A DNA stretch of 64,000 bases from contig NZ_CP061498.1 in the NCBI RefSeq assembly GCF_014681765.1, positions 682,001 through 746,000 of the forward strand, in the 5' to 3' direction. This DNA comes from Roseicitreum antarcticum. GTDB lineage: Bacteria > Pseudomonadota > Alphaproteobacteria > Rhodobacterales > Rhodobacteraceae. The position numbers and the translations under genes were made by a program. Shown piece after piece: positions 27,223 to 36,035 of this stretch. The notes under the pieces are model-generated. The model saw only the letters and a program-made list of their open reading frames with translations, was not told where the DNA came from and made no database searches. Each line of letters opens with the position of its first letter. The first letter of the stretch is position 1.

Positions 27223-29910
27223 TTATGGCGTTGCCGGGCGCAGCTGAAGCGGGACGGTTACGCGGAATGCCGCCCCACCCTGCCCCGGCACATAAGAGAT
27301 GTCGCCACCCAGATTGACCATGATCTCACGGCAGATCGCCAGCCCGAGGCCCGCGCCCCCCGCCTGCATCTGATCGGTCAGGCGGGCGAATTTTTCAAAA
27401 ATCAGACCCTGCGAGATCGGCGCGATGCCCGAGCCGTTGTCGATGAAATCCACCTCGACCTGCGCACCGCGCCGCCGCACGACGATGCGCAGCCGGGGAT
27501 GCGCGGCATCGCAGTATTTCCGGGCGTTGGACAGGATGTTGATGAAGACCTGCGTCAGCCGCCCGCCATCAGTGGCGATCTGCACGCCCTCGGACGCGCG
27601 GTCGCGGTCGATCACGAAGCGGCGCTGCGGCTGGACCGAGTTTGAGGCTGTCACCGCGCGGTCGATCAGTTGATGCAGGCTGACAGGCTGAATATCCAGA
27701 CTGACCTTGCCGTTTTCCAGCACGCTGAGGTCCAAGAGATCATCCAGCAGGCGGGTCAGGCGGATCGTTTCATCATGGATGATGCCTGCGTACTTCAATT
27801 GCATCTCGACGGGCATGTCGCCTTCGTCCATCAAGATCTCGGAGAATGCGCGGATCGAAGTCATCGGGGTGCGCAACTCATGGCTGATCTGCGACAGGAA
27901 AGCGTCCTTTTGCACCGACAGCTTGGTGAGCATGTCATTGGCATCGCGCAACTGCCGCGCCGTGCGGGCCAGTTCCTCGGATTTCGCCTCCAACTGGCTG
28001 GAATATTCCATCATTTGCGCGGTTTCCGAGGCGACGGCCATCAGATCCTCGACCGAGACCATGGCGCCGCCGACGATCTGCGCGATCATCGCATGGGCCG
28101 TGGCGGCCCCGACCGACCCCGCCATTTCACGTTCCAGAAGGTCGAGGAAATCCGGCGTCATGTCAGGCAAGAAGCCCGCGCGGCCCTGCGTGCCGGCCTC
28201 GGCCTGAAAGAACGCCTGCGCCTGGGCCGAGCCTAGGACGCGTTGCGCCATGGCCAGCAGATCCTCGGCCTCGGCCGCGGATTGCGACCAGCCGCGCGCA
28301 CCGCCCTGAATGTCGAAGACATTGACGAATTGCACGCCCTGCACGCGCTCCAGCGGGCTGGGAAAGCCGATCAGCGAGGCCAGGATGAAAACCCCGGTGT
28401 TGAGCGCAAGACTCCAGAACAGGGCGTGCAGCAGCGGGTCCAGCGTGGTGACGCCGAACATTGCCTGCGGGCGCAGCCAGCCGATGCCAAAGGGCCCCGA
28501 TTGCAACACCTGCGCGGGCATGAACACATCGGGGCCGAAACTGGGCAGGAACAGCGCATAGACCCAGATGGCAAAGCCCGTCACCAGCCCCAACGCGGCG
28601 CCCTGCCGGTTCGCCCCGCGCCAATACATCGCCCCCAGGAGCGCTGGCAGAACCTGCGCCACCCCGACAAAGGCGATCAGCCCGATGGCGGCCAACGCCT
28701 CGGACCCGCCGGTGGCAGCGTAATACACATAGCCCAGCCCCAGCACGCCCACGATGGACAGGCGGCGGGCATTGAGAACAAGGCCGCGCATGTCGCTGGT
28801 CTCGCCCACGCCGCGGTTTGCGGCCAGCCATAGCGGTACGACAATATGGTTCGACACCATGGTGGCCAGCGCAATCGCCGCCACGATCACCATGGAGGTC
28901 GCCGCCGAGAACCCGCCGATGAAAGCCAGCAGCGCCAGCCCGTCTTGCCCCAGCGCCAGCGGCAGGGTCAGCACGAAAAGGTCGGGGTTCTGCCCCGCAG
29001 GCAACAAATCAAGCCCGACAACCGCGATGGGCAGCACGAAGAGGCTCATCAAGAACAGATAGAGCGGGAAGGCCCATGAGGCGACGGCAAGGTGGTGTTC
29101 ATCCGAATTCTCGACCACCATGACCTGAAACATGCGCGGCAGGCACAGGATGGCGACAGCGGACAGGAAGATAAGACCGCTCCAACGTCCGGGCTGGATC
29201 GCCCATTCAGGCCGCGCGCTGTCCGCGATGCGGGTCAAGATGTCGCGCGGCCCGTCTGCGACCACCCAGACCACAAAAATCCCCACCGCCAGAAGGGCCA
29301 CAAGCTTCACCACCGCCTCGACCGCGATGGCCGTGACGACGCCGTGATGCTGCTCATTCGCGTCCAGATTGCGGGTGCCGAAGAGGATGGTGAACAGCGC
29401 CAGCCCGACCGCGACCCAGAAAGCCACCTGCGTGCTGTCAGGCGCCACATCGAGACCCTGAAGGCTGGCCGAAAACGCCCCGAACGACAGCGAGATGGAT
29501 TGCAGTTGCAGCGCGATATAGGGCGTTGCCGCCGTGATCGACAGCAGCGTGACCAACACCCCCAGCAAGTTCGATTTGCCGTAGCGCGCCGAAATCAGAT
29601 CGGCGATGGAGGTGACGCGCTGCGTCTTGCCGATCCGCACCAGCTTGCGCAGCAGCCACCACCAGCCGACGAAGATCAGCGTGGGGCCGAGGTATATCGT
29701 CATGAATTCTGGCCCAGACCGCGCGGCATATCCCACCGCGCCGTAGAAGGTCCAGGCGGTGCAATAGACCGACAGCGACAGCGTGTAGATGAGGGGCGAC
29801 CGTAGCCAGCCCATTCGCCCCTGCGCCGCGCGGCGTTCCACCGCGAAGGCCACAAGAAACAGCGCCACAACATAGCCAAGACAGGTCGCAATCAGCAGGT
29901 TGAGGGTCAT
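27223..29910 (-). CDS. Sensor histidine kinase fused to sodium/solute symporter domain
   Basis: An 895-residue membrane kinase of the CbrA/CrbS type. The first 490 residues form a 12-13-helix SSS (SLC5) transporter-like domain (e.g. LIYTLSLSVYCTAWTFYGAVG, then GGFSAATSMVIVAAIALATMVSN). A linker and coiled coil (LEAKSEELARTARQLRDANDML) precede the HisKA domain with the phospho-acceptor in SHELRTPMTSIRAF (about residue 680). An ATPase domain follows, with INILSNARKYCDA, DNGSGIAP and LGLAICREIM. Related proteins sense nutrients such as acetate or amino acids. A small membrane protein gene and a single-domain receiver gene lie directly upstream on the same strand and probably work with it. Confidence 0.9.
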   Translation of the reverse strand: MTLNLLIATCLGYVVALFLVAFAVERRAAQGRMGWLRSPLIYTLSLSVYCTAWTFYGAVGYAARSGPEFMTIYLGPTLIFVGWWWLLRKLVRIGKTQRVTSIADLISARYGKSNLLGVLVTLLSITAATPYIALQLQSISLSFGAFSASLQGLDVAPDSTQVAFWVAVGLALFTILFGTRNLDANEQHHGVVTAIAVEAVVKLVALLAVGIFVVWVVADGPRDILTRIADSARPEWAIQPGRWSGLIFLSAVAILCLPRMFQVMVVENSDEHHLAVASWAFPLYLFLMSLFVLPIAVVGLDLLPAGQNPDLFVLTLPLALGQDGLALLAFIGGFSAATSMVIVAAIALATMVSNHIVVPLWLAANRGVGETSDMRGLVLNARRLSIVGVLGLGYVYYAATGGSEALAAIGLIAFVGVAQVLPALLGAMYWRGANRQGAALGLVTGFAIWVYALFLPSFGPDVFMPAQVLQSGPFGIGWLRPQAMFGVTTLDPLLHALFWSLALNTGVFILASLIGFPSPLERVQGVQFVNVFDIQGGARGWSQSAAEAEDLLAMAQRVLGSAQAQAFFQAEAGTQGRAGFLPDMTPDFLDLLEREMAGSVGAATAHAMIAQIVGGAMVSVEDLMAVASETAQMMEYSSQLEAKSEELARTARQLRDANDMLTKLSVQKDAFLSQISHELRTPMTSIRAFSEILMDEGDMPVEMQLKYAGIIHDETIRLTRLLDDLLDLSVLENGKVSLDIQPVSLHQLIDRAVTASNSVQPQRRFVIDRDRASEGVQIATDGGRLTQVFINILSNARKYCDAAHPRLRIVVRRRGAQVEVDFIDNGSGIAPISQGLIFEKFARLTDQMQAGGAGLGLAICREIMVNLGGDISYVPGQGGAAFRVTVPLQLRPATP

Positions 29911-29914
29911 GGGC

Positions 29915-30421
29915 CTAGCCCTCGGGTGTGTCGGCGTCGCGCATGATGCGCGACAGCTTGCGCGACAGAGCCGCCGCCGCCAGCACCAGCGCCGCCCAGA
30001 TGCCAAACAGGTATTCCGCCTGCCGCGCCGTCGCGGGGATGCCGCTGTCGGGGGCCTGCCAGAGCATTGGCACGATCAGCAAGAACATGCCCGTCACCGG
30101 CAAGAAGCGCGCCGCATCCATCAGCCGCCGGGAACGGTATCCGGCGCGCGCCAGATAGACGGGGCGACGGGACGCCGGGGACTTTAGCGACGCGATGTCT
30201 TGGTTCATGTCGGTGCCGCTGCCGCGCCCGCCGGGGGCAAGCGCAGGTCCCTGCCCCTGGCCTGCGCCCGTGTCAGCGCCCGTGTCAGCGCCCGTGTCAG
30301 CGCCCGTGTCAGCGCCCGTGTCAGCGCCCGTGTCAGCGCCGGTATCACCGCCCGTGTCAGCGCCGGTTTTGGCGCCGCGTCTGGTCCCTTGCGCGCCGGT
30401 TCGGCCGTGCCTGACGCTCAT
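29915..30421 (-). CDS. Small membrane protein with TGAD tetrapeptide repeats
   Basis: A 168-residue unrecognised protein. Residues 19-54 are nine TGAD-type tetrapeptides encoded by a 12-nt minisatellite. Residues 72-100 are basic (SRRPVYLARAGYRSRRLMDAARF), and two membrane helices follow (about 104-122 and 138-155). The ATG at 30421 overlaps the receiver gene stop (ATGA), which supports translation of the repeat region. An alternative start, MNQDIASLK at 30208, would give 97 residues without repeats. It lies 4 nt before the symporter-kinase start, so it is a candidate third component of that signalling unit. Confidence 0.65.
   Translation of the reverse strand: MSVRHGRTGAQGTRRGAKTGADTGGDTGADTGADTGADTGADTGADTGADTGAGQGQGPALAPGGRGSGTDMNQDIASLKSPASRRPVYLARAGYRSRRLMDAARFLPVTGMFLLIVPMLWQAPDSGIPATARQAEYLFGIWAALVLAAAALSRKLSRIMRDADTPEG
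30260..30367. repeat. 12-nt minisatellite, about nine units
   Basis: GCCCGTGTCAGC-type 12-mers are repeated head to tail, seven nearly identical and the ends slightly diverged. Because 12 is a multiple of three, copy-number change would alter only the length of the TGAD tract, not the frame. Confidence 0.9.
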
Positions 30422-30798
30422 GGCGCATCGCAGGCGCGGGCAAGGTCCCGGATCGCCGCCACGATTTCTGCATTTGCGAAAGGTTTGGTCATGAAGAGGG
30501 TCGCACCGACCTCTTGCGCCATGGCGCGGTCAGCGGCCTGCCCCTTCGCAGTCAGCATCAAGACCGGCAATTGCGCCGTGGCCGTTGCCCCCCGCAGGGC
30601 GCGCAGGATGTCGAAACCGCTGCGCCCGGGCAGCATCACATCCAGGATCAGCACATCAGGCACCGTGCGGCCGACCACGTCGACCGCATCGCCGCCCTCG
30701 GCATGGGTGAGCACGTCCCAGCCATCCCGTGACAGGATGAACTGAAGCGCTTCCGAGATATTCACCTCATCCTCGATCACCAGAACACGCTTGCCCAT
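30418..30798 (-). CDS. Single-domain response regulator (CheY-like receiver)
   Basis: A 126-residue receiver domain with no output domain. Acidic residues lie in VIEDE, the phospho-acceptor Asp in LILDVMLPG, then the Thr in MLTAKG and the Lys in TKPF. It overlaps the repeat-bearing membrane protein gene by 4 nt, and the symporter-fused kinase follows, so it is the probable phosphorylation target of that kinase. Output must be through protein-protein contact or a phosphorelay. Three 16-17-nt repeats precede it. Confidence 0.88.
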   Translation of the reverse strand: MGKRVLVIEDEVNISEALQFILSRDGWDVLTHAEGGDAVDVVGRTVPDVLILDVMLPGRSGFDILRALRGATATAQLPVLMLTAKGQAADRAMAQEVGATLFMTKPFANAEIVAAIRDLARACDAP

Positions 30799-30825
30799 AT
30801 TGTCCCCCCGGATGGCAGCGTCGGA

Positions 30826-30868
30826 TTTTCCTCAGACCCGATTTTCCTCAGGTCCGGTTTTTCCTCAG
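30826..30868 (-). repeat. Three direct repeats CTGAGGAAAA before the receiver gene
   Basis: On the plus strand TTTTCCTCAG starts at 30826, 30842 and 30859, with periods of 16 and 17 nt. It lies 28-70 nt upstream of the receiver start in the presumed promoter/leader. Flanking bases (CCCG/CCGG) are partly conserved too. Confidence 0.7.
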
Positions 30869-30934
30869 GGCCGACTATCACAGCGTTTGCGGCCCATGTC
30901 AAAACGCCAATGCCGCCCCACCTGCGCCCCCGGG

Positions 30935-32266
30935 TCAGACCGGAAGGGGACCGGGCATGTCGGCCAGAATCGAGGGTTCCCGCCGGGCCGGGCAGGTATG
31001 ACGGGCGCAGATACGGCAACTGGGGCCGACGCTCAGGGCGTCGGGCGTCGGTGCTGCGCTGTCGGGCGTCAGCAGCATCACTGCATCCACCACCGACGCC
31101 ACGCCGAATTGCGCAGGCCCCCGCGCGCAGGCATAGCTGTAAGCGATGAAGCGCTGCGGCACGCGCGCCGCCGTCACAACCGGGGTGCGCAGCGCAGCAT
31201 AGGGCTGCGCCAACGCCTGATAAAGCGGCCAGAGCGGACAGGCCCCGCCAAAGCGCGGCACCGCAAAGCCATCAATCGGCCGACGGGCAGTCAGGGTGCC
31301 CGAACGGTCGCAGATCAAGAGGCCGAAGCGCGGCAGCCCGGCGCCTTGCGGCAGATAGGCCAGCCGCCGCAGCACGGCATCGAGCGGCGCGTTGAAGCGC
31401 GCGGCCAATGCATCAGGGGGGATACCGGGATCGGCGTGCAGCGCGGACAGCACGGCATCCAGCGGCAAGGCCTGCGCATCTGCGCGGTAGCGGATGAGCC
31501 ATTGCGCCGCAAGATCGCGCGCGGCCTTCGACGCCAGATCGATCTCTCCTGACAGAAGCTGCGCGATGTCGGGGGCCGTGTCGCCCTCCAGCGCCGCGAT
31601 GTGGTAGCCGCGCGCGGCCAACCATGCCTCCAGTTCCTCTTGCGGGGCGGCAAGCCCGGTTTCTTGCGCACCAGTGGAATCGAGGTAGCTCACCAACGCC
31701 TCGGCCCCGTCGGCCAGCCGCACGGAATCTTGCAAGATGTTGGCGTGAAATTTTCGCTGCCAGACAGGATCAATATCATCGGTATCGGCCAGAATCGCCG
31801 CCGTCGACTGGACCGAGGTGACCGCCGACACGATCTCATGCAGCGCGGCGGACAGGTAGGGGTCATGGGTCATCCGGTCGCTGAGGTGTTCCACCGTGCG
31901 CTCCAACCCTTCGGCACGGCTGTGCGCCGATGCCAGCGCCGCCGCCCACCCCGGAAAACGGCCCAGGAATTCGTCGATCCGCTCTACCTCAGGGACGGCA
32001 GCGGTCCCGGGATCTGAAAGGGCGGCCACGGCGCGAAGTCCCTGCACCATCGCCCCGCCCGACCCTTCGGTCAGCGTTTCGGCAGGCACGTCCAGACTGC
32101 CCGCCAATGCGCTGACCACCTCTGGCGTGGCGCGGCGGCGATTGTGTTCGATCAGATTCAGATAGGAGGGCGACATGCCCACCGCGCGTGCCAGATCTGC
32201 CTGCCGCATCCCCAGCGCCATGCGGCGCGCACGGATTCGGGTACCGGTCAAAACGGATTTGGACAT
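30935..32266 (-). CDS. ScfR-type XRE transcriptional regulator with DUF2083
   Basis: A 443-residue regulator. The N-terminal XRE helix-turn-helix has RIRARRMALGMRQADLARAVGMSPSYLNLIEHNRR (residues 9-43). A long middle section and a C-terminal DUF2083-like domain follow, with a Cys/His cluster CRICARHTCPARREP close to the end. Members of the short-chain fatty acyl-CoA regulator family (RamB, PccR, MccR) have this architecture and control propionyl-CoA carboxylase, glyoxylate or methylcitrate genes. The start is set by GGAGGG just upstream of the ATG; 81 upstream codons in frame are not coding. It is divergent from accB, with possible operators between. Confidence 0.88.
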   Translation of the reverse strand: MSKSVLTGTRIRARRMALGMRQADLARAVGMSPSYLNLIEHNRRRATPEVVSALAGSLDVPAETLTEGSGGAMVQGLRAVAALSDPGTAAVPEVERIDEFLGRFPGWAAALASAHSRAEGLERTVEHLSDRMTHDPYLSAALHEIVSAVTSVQSTAAILADTDDIDPVWQRKFHANILQDSVRLADGAEALVSYLDSTGAQETGLAAPQEELEAWLAARGYHIAALEGDTAPDIAQLLSGEIDLASKAARDLAAQWLIRYRADAQALPLDAVLSALHADPGIPPDALAARFNAPLDAVLRRLAYLPQGAGLPRFGLLICDRSGTLTARRPIDGFAVPRFGGACPLWPLYQALAQPYAALRTPVVTAARVPQRFIAYSYACARGPAQFGVASVVDAVMLLTPDSAAPTPDALSVGPSCRICARHTCPARREPSILADMPGPLPV

Positions 32267-32320
32267 GGGACAGCCCTCCACCCCGCATCGGCGCGACCAA
32301 ACCCGCACCGTTTCAGTCAA

Positions 32321-32360
32321 TTTACACGGATTTACAGCTACATAAAGCAAGGATTTTACA
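32321..32360. promoter_or_regulatory. TTTACA repeats between ScfR-type gene and accB
   Basis: TTTACA occurs at 32321-32326, 32331-32336 and 32355-32360, the first two separated by exactly 4 nt (10-nt period). The stretch is clearly more AT-rich than its flanks. PccR-type regulators are described as binding direct repeats of TTTGCAAA with a 4-nt gap, so this may be the regulator's own operator or a promoter element. Confidence 0.45.
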
Positions 32361-32542
32361 CCAGGCGGCCCAACAGCGCCCCGGGGCGGCAAATGCGACC
32401 TTTTCAGCCCAGCCCCCGTGCCGTATAAGCCACAGTCAGAAAACCCGACGCACCGTTGCCGGATGCGCCCCCCATCCCAGTGCCCGGGCCCCGTGTCTGG
32501 GTCCGTCACCCAGCACCCGGCACGGCCTTAACCGAGGACGGC

Positions 32543-33019
32543 ATGACCAAGAACCGTAACGACGCAGATGTTGATTTCATCAAGGCCCTGGCCGAATTGC
32601 TGAATGAAAACAAACTGACCGAACTGAACGTGAAACGCGAATATGGCGAGAATGACAGCCTGAACGTGCGGGTCTCCAAACAGATGACCCCACCCCCTGT
32701 GGCTGCGGCCCCGGCAATGGCAGCACCCGCCGCATTTGCGCCTGCAGCGGCATACGCAGCACCCTCGACCGATCCGGTGGACGCGCCGGGTGCCGTGACC
32801 TCGCCCATGGTTGGTACCGCCTATATGGCTGCCGAACCCGGCACCACACCGTTTGTGTCGGTCGGCGCGCAGGTGACCGAGGGGCAAACCCTGATGATCA
32901 TCGAAGCAATGAAAACCATGAACCACATCCCCGCCCCGCGCGCGGGCACCGTGAAACGCATTCTGGTCGCCGATGGCAGCGCTGTCGAATATGGCGCGCC
33001 CCTGATGATTATCGAATAA
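32543..33019 (+). CDS. accB: Acetyl-CoA carboxylase biotin carboxyl carrier protein
   Basis: A 158-residue carrier. The N-terminal DFIKALAELLNENKLTEL helix is typical of AccB. An Ala/Pro-rich linker spans about residues 53-85. The C-terminal biotinyl domain has its lysine in IIEAMKTMN (the usual form is AMKMMN). It carries CO2 on biotin between the AccC carboxylase and the transferase in fatty-acid synthesis. The start MTKNRNDADV follows CGAGGACGG; 29 upstream codons in frame are rejected. accC follows after 12 nt. Confidence 0.95.
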   Translation: MTKNRNDADVDFIKALAELLNENKLTELNVKREYGENDSLNVRVSKQMTPPPVAAAPAMAAPAAFAPAAAYAAPSTDPVDAPGAVTSPMVGTAYMAAEPGTTPFVSVGAQVTEGQTLMIIEAMKTMNHIPAPRAGTVKRILVADGSAVEYGAPLMIIE

Positions 33020-33031
33020 GGCCGCTTTCGC

Positions 33032-34381
33032 ATGTTTTCAAAGATCCTGATTGCCAACCGTGGCGAAATTGCCCTGCGTGTGATCCGCGCGTGTCAGGAA
33101 ATGGGCATCGCCTCGGTGGCGGTCCATTCCACAGCGGACAGCGACGCGATGCATGTGCGCATGGCGGATGAGGCGATCTGCATCGGCCCGCCTTCTTCGA
33201 CCGAAAGCTACCTTTCGGTGCCCGCGATCATCTCGGCCTGCGAAATCTCGGGCGCCGAGGCGATCCACCCCGGCTATGGATTCTTGTCGGAAAACGCGGC
33301 CTTCGTGCAGATTGTCGAGGACCATGACCTGAAATTCATCGGCCCATCGGCAAAACATATCCGACTGATGGGCGACAAGATCACCGCCAAGGACACGATG
33401 AAGGCACTGGGCGTGCCCTGCGTGCCGGGGTCGGACGGCGGCGTGCCGGATTTCGAGACCGCGCAAAAGGTCGCGGCCGAAGTGGGCTTTCCGGTCATCA
33501 TCAAGGCAACCGCCGGCGGCGGTGGGCGCGGCATGAAGCTGGCGCGCAGCGCTGAAGATCTGGAAACCGCCTTTCGCACCGCACGCGCCGAGGGCAAGTC
33601 GAATTTCGGCAATGATGAGGTCTATATCGAGCGCTATCTGGGCACGCCGCGCCATATCGAAGTGCAGGTTTTCGGCGATGGCCAGGGCCGCGCCGTGCAT
33701 CTGGGGGAACGCGACTGCTCGCTTCAGCGCCGTCACCAGAAGGTGTTCGAAGAAGCGCCCGGCCCCAATATCGACGCCGCAACCCGCGCCCGTATTGGTA
33801 AGGTGTGCGCCGATGCCATGGCCAATATCGGCTATTCCGGCGCTGGCACGATCGAGTTCCTGTATGAGAATGGAGAGTTCTTCTTCATCGAGATGAACAC
33901 CCGCCTGCAAGTCGAACACCCGATCACCGAGGCGATCTTTGGCGTCGATCTGGTGCGCGAACAGATCCGCGTCGCCGCCGGGTTGCCGATGTCGTTCCAA
34001 CAAGACGACCTGAAGGTGAATGGCCACGCAATCGAGGTACGGCTGAACGCTGAGCGTTTGCCGAACTTTGCGCCCTGCCCCGGCCTCGTCAACACGTTCC
34101 ACGCGCCGGGCGGCCTGGGCGTGCGGGTCGATTCCGCGTTGTATGGCGGCTACCGCATCCCGCCCTATTACGACAGCCTTATCGGCAAGCTGATCGTGCA
34201 CGGCCGTGACCGCCCCGAGGCGCTGGCCCGTCTGCGCCGCGCACTGGGCGAGTTGATCATCGACGGCGTGGACACCACCCTGCCGCTGTTCTTCGCCCTG
34301 CTGGAACAAGAGGCCGTACAGACCGGAGAATACAACATCCACTGGCTGGAAAAATTCCTCGCCGAAAAGCTGGAAGCCTAA
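33032..34381 (+). CDS. accC: Acetyl-CoA carboxylase biotin carboxylase subunit
   Basis: A 449-residue ATP-grasp enzyme that carboxylates biotin on AccB. It begins MFSKILIANRGEIALRVIRA. The glycine-rich ATP loop is KATAGGGGRGMK, catalytic residues lie in EMNTRLQVEHPITE, and a biotin carboxylase C-domain covers the last 110 residues. Length and motifs are standard. It forms an operon with accB; aat may continue the transcript about 100 nt on. Confidence 0.97.
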   Translation: MFSKILIANRGEIALRVIRACQEMGIASVAVHSTADSDAMHVRMADEAICIGPPSSTESYLSVPAIISACEISGAEAIHPGYGFLSENAAFVQIVEDHDLKFIGPSAKHIRLMGDKITAKDTMKALGVPCVPGSDGGVPDFETAQKVAAEVGFPVIIKATAGGGGRGMKLARSAEDLETAFRTARAEGKSNFGNDEVYIERYLGTPRHIEVQVFGDGQGRAVHLGERDCSLQRRHQKVFEEAPGPNIDAATRARIGKVCADAMANIGYSGAGTIEFLYENGEFFFIEMNTRLQVEHPITEAIFGVDLVREQIRVAAGLPMSFQQDDLKVNGHAIEVRLNAERLPNFAPCPGLVNTFHAPGGLGVRVDSALYGGYRIPPYYDSLIGKLIVHGRDRPEALARLRRALGELIIDGVDTTLPLFFALLEQEAVQTGEYNIHWLEKFLAEKLEA

Positions 34382-34479
34382 GCGGCGTTGCGGAAGACCA
34401 CAGTTTGCAGGTGTTCCGCGACGTTTTGCGCAAGGTGGGCTTCGTCAGGCGTGGCCATGAACCGGCGCGGGCCAAGGAC

Positions 34480-35118
34480 ATGAAACAGATCACCCCGCAG
34501 ATCCTGTTGCGCGCCTACCAGATGGGCATGTTCCCGATGGCCGAGACGCGCGCGTCGTCCGAGATCTTCTGGCTGGACCCTGCCGAGCGTGGGATCATGC
34601 CGCTGGACGGGTTCCGCATCGCGCGCTCACTTGCCAAACGGCTGCGCGCGATGCCGTTCCAGGTATCGGTGGATACCGCCTTCGCGCGCGTCGTCGACGG
34701 CTGCGCTGCACGGCCCGAAACCTGGATCAACGCTGAAATCTTTGACCTGTTCTGCACGCTGCACCATGCGGGCCACGCCCATTCGATCGAGGTCTGGGAC
34801 GGGCCAGAGCTGGTCGGCGGCGTCTACGGTCTGGCACTGGGCGGCACGTTTTGCGGGGAAAGCATGTTCTCCATCCGCCGCGACGCGTCCAAGGTTGCGC
34901 TGGCGTATCTGGTGGACCGGCTGCGCATCGGCGGATTTGTCCTCTTTGACACGCAATTCGTCACCGGCCACCTGGAAAGCCTGGGCGCAGTAGAGATCCC
35001 CCGCGCCGAATACCACCAGAGGCTATGCGCGGCACTTCTGGTCGAGGCAGATTTCCATGCGCAGCAAGGAATGCCTGCGGTTCACGACCTGTTGCAGCGC
35101 AACACCCAGACATCATAG
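34480..35118 (+). CDS. aat: Leucyl/phenylalanyl-tRNA--protein transferase
   Basis: A 212-residue N-end-rule enzyme that adds Leu or Phe to proteins with N-terminal Arg/Lys, marking them for ClpAP. Signatures are ILLRAYQMGMFPMAE, IFWLDPAERGIMPL, EVWDGPELVGGVYGLALGGTFCGESMFS and DTQFVTGHLESLGA. The start MKQITPQ has AAGGAC upstream; the longer frame to 34405 is not conserved. Its 3' end overlaps the convergent DUF2155 gene by 37 nt. Confidence 0.94.
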   Translation: MKQITPQILLRAYQMGMFPMAETRASSEIFWLDPAERGIMPLDGFRIARSLAKRLRAMPFQVSVDTAFARVVDGCAARPETWINAEIFDLFCTLHHAGHAHSIEVWDGPELVGGVYGLALGGTFCGESMFSIRRDASKVALAYLVDRLRIGGFVLFDTQFVTGHLESLGAVEIPRAEYHQRLCAALLVEADFHAQQGMPAVHDLLQRNTQTS

Positions 35119-35447
35119 CGCGGGTGGTCCATGGCGTTCAGCGCCGGGCTGGCTGCGACCATCCAGCCGTCGAAATGCACCACGGCGCTGTCGGTATCCC
35201 AGACAGTCACCCAGGCAAAGGCATTGCCTTCAGGGTTGTCCACCGGGTAGCGGCATTGCGTGACATTGATCGAGATCCGACCAAAACCGACGGTTTCGCC
35301 AGCGGCAAGGCTGAAATCCTCAGACTCCCCTGCCGCGCGGTCCAGCGCGCGCACCATCGCGCCGGTGCCATTGGCAGTTTCCTGCGACGCGGCCGGTGCC
35401 GTCGACAGGCCCAGCGTCAAAACGATGGAAAGGGTACGAAGTGTCAT
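35082..35447 (-). CDS. DUF2155 domain-containing exported protein
   Basis: A 121-residue secreted protein of the alphaproteobacterial DUF2155 family. It has a signal peptide (MTLRTLSIVLTLGLSTAPAAS, cleavage near residue 21), then conserved RALDRAAGESEDFSLAAGETVGFGRISINVTQCRYP and FDGWMVAASPALNAMDHPRYDVWVLRC. Two cysteines could form a disulfide. Function is unknown. It sits 62 nt after the NDUFA12-type gene and its end overlaps aat by 37 nt on the other strand. Confidence 0.9.
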   Translation of the reverse strand: MTLRTLSIVLTLGLSTAPAASQETANGTGAMVRALDRAAGESEDFSLAAGETVGFGRISINVTQCRYPVDNPEGNAFAWVTVWDTDSAVVHFDGWMVAASPALNAMDHPRYDVWVLRCNRS

Positions 35448-35509
35448 CAATTAGCCTTGGTCTGGCACGGTCTGGCCGGGCTGTTGCGCCGCCGCAGGGC
35501 GGGCAACGG

Positions 35510-35884
35510 TCATTCAGGCTGCCATGCCTCATAATCCGTGCGCTCTACCGGCTGTGTGCGGCGGATCGAGCCTGTGGGGGCATAGGCCAGCGGCGTCCCC
35601 GTCAGGTTTTCGATATGCGCCTTTTCCCAGACCTTGTGCACCAGCGGACGTTCGGTCGGCGGCTCATTCCAGGTGAAATGCAGCCAGCCATGCCAGTCGG
35701 GCGACACGCGGCTTGCCTGAATCTCACCGTTGTAGATCACCCAGCGTTTCTTGTCGTCGGCGGAGTGGTAAAAGATATTGCCCTGATCATCCTCACCGAC
35801 GCGGATGCCCTTGCGCCAGGTGAACAGCTGGGTGCCCAGCGTCTGGCCGTTCCACCAAGTCAGAAGCCGCAAGATGAAATTCAT
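35510..35884 (-). CDS. NADH:ubiquinone oxidoreductase NDUFA12-type subunit
   Basis: A 124-residue accessory complex I subunit (17.2-kDa/B17.2 family), found in alphaproteobacteria and mitochondria. [30 protein letters not shown], then RRWVIYNG-like [10 protein letters not shown] and [18 protein letters not shown] are hallmark sequences. The start [11 protein letters not shown] follows GAGGG. As in many relatives it lies away from the nuo cluster and beside DUF2155. Confidence 0.93.
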   Translation of the reverse strand: MNFILRLLTWWNGQTLGTQLFTWRKGIRVGEDDQGNIFYHSADDKKRWVIYNGEIQASRVSPDWHGWLHFTWNEPPTERPLVHKVWEKAHIENLTGTPLAYAPTGSIRRTQPVERTDYEAWQPE

Positions 35885-36035
35885 AGCATCCCTCTTTAGG
35901 TCAGGTTCAATGGCACTGTCATGCAACACCGCGCGACGGAAATCCAGACACCTTCGCGCGACAATCTAGCGAAAAAGCGCCATGTCCTGAAAAGCGCAGC
36001 CTTCCCAAGAAGCCCGCCACCCTGCGTGGCGCGGC

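Noticed and set aside
30260-30367. Regular short repeats resembling a CRISPR array
   Set aside because: Units are 12 nt and contiguous with no spacers, and they encode TGAD in frame: a coding minisatellite.
30777-31019. 80-codon frame over the CTGAGGAAAA repeats
   Set aside because: It overlaps two better genes and its composition follows the repeats; no start signal.
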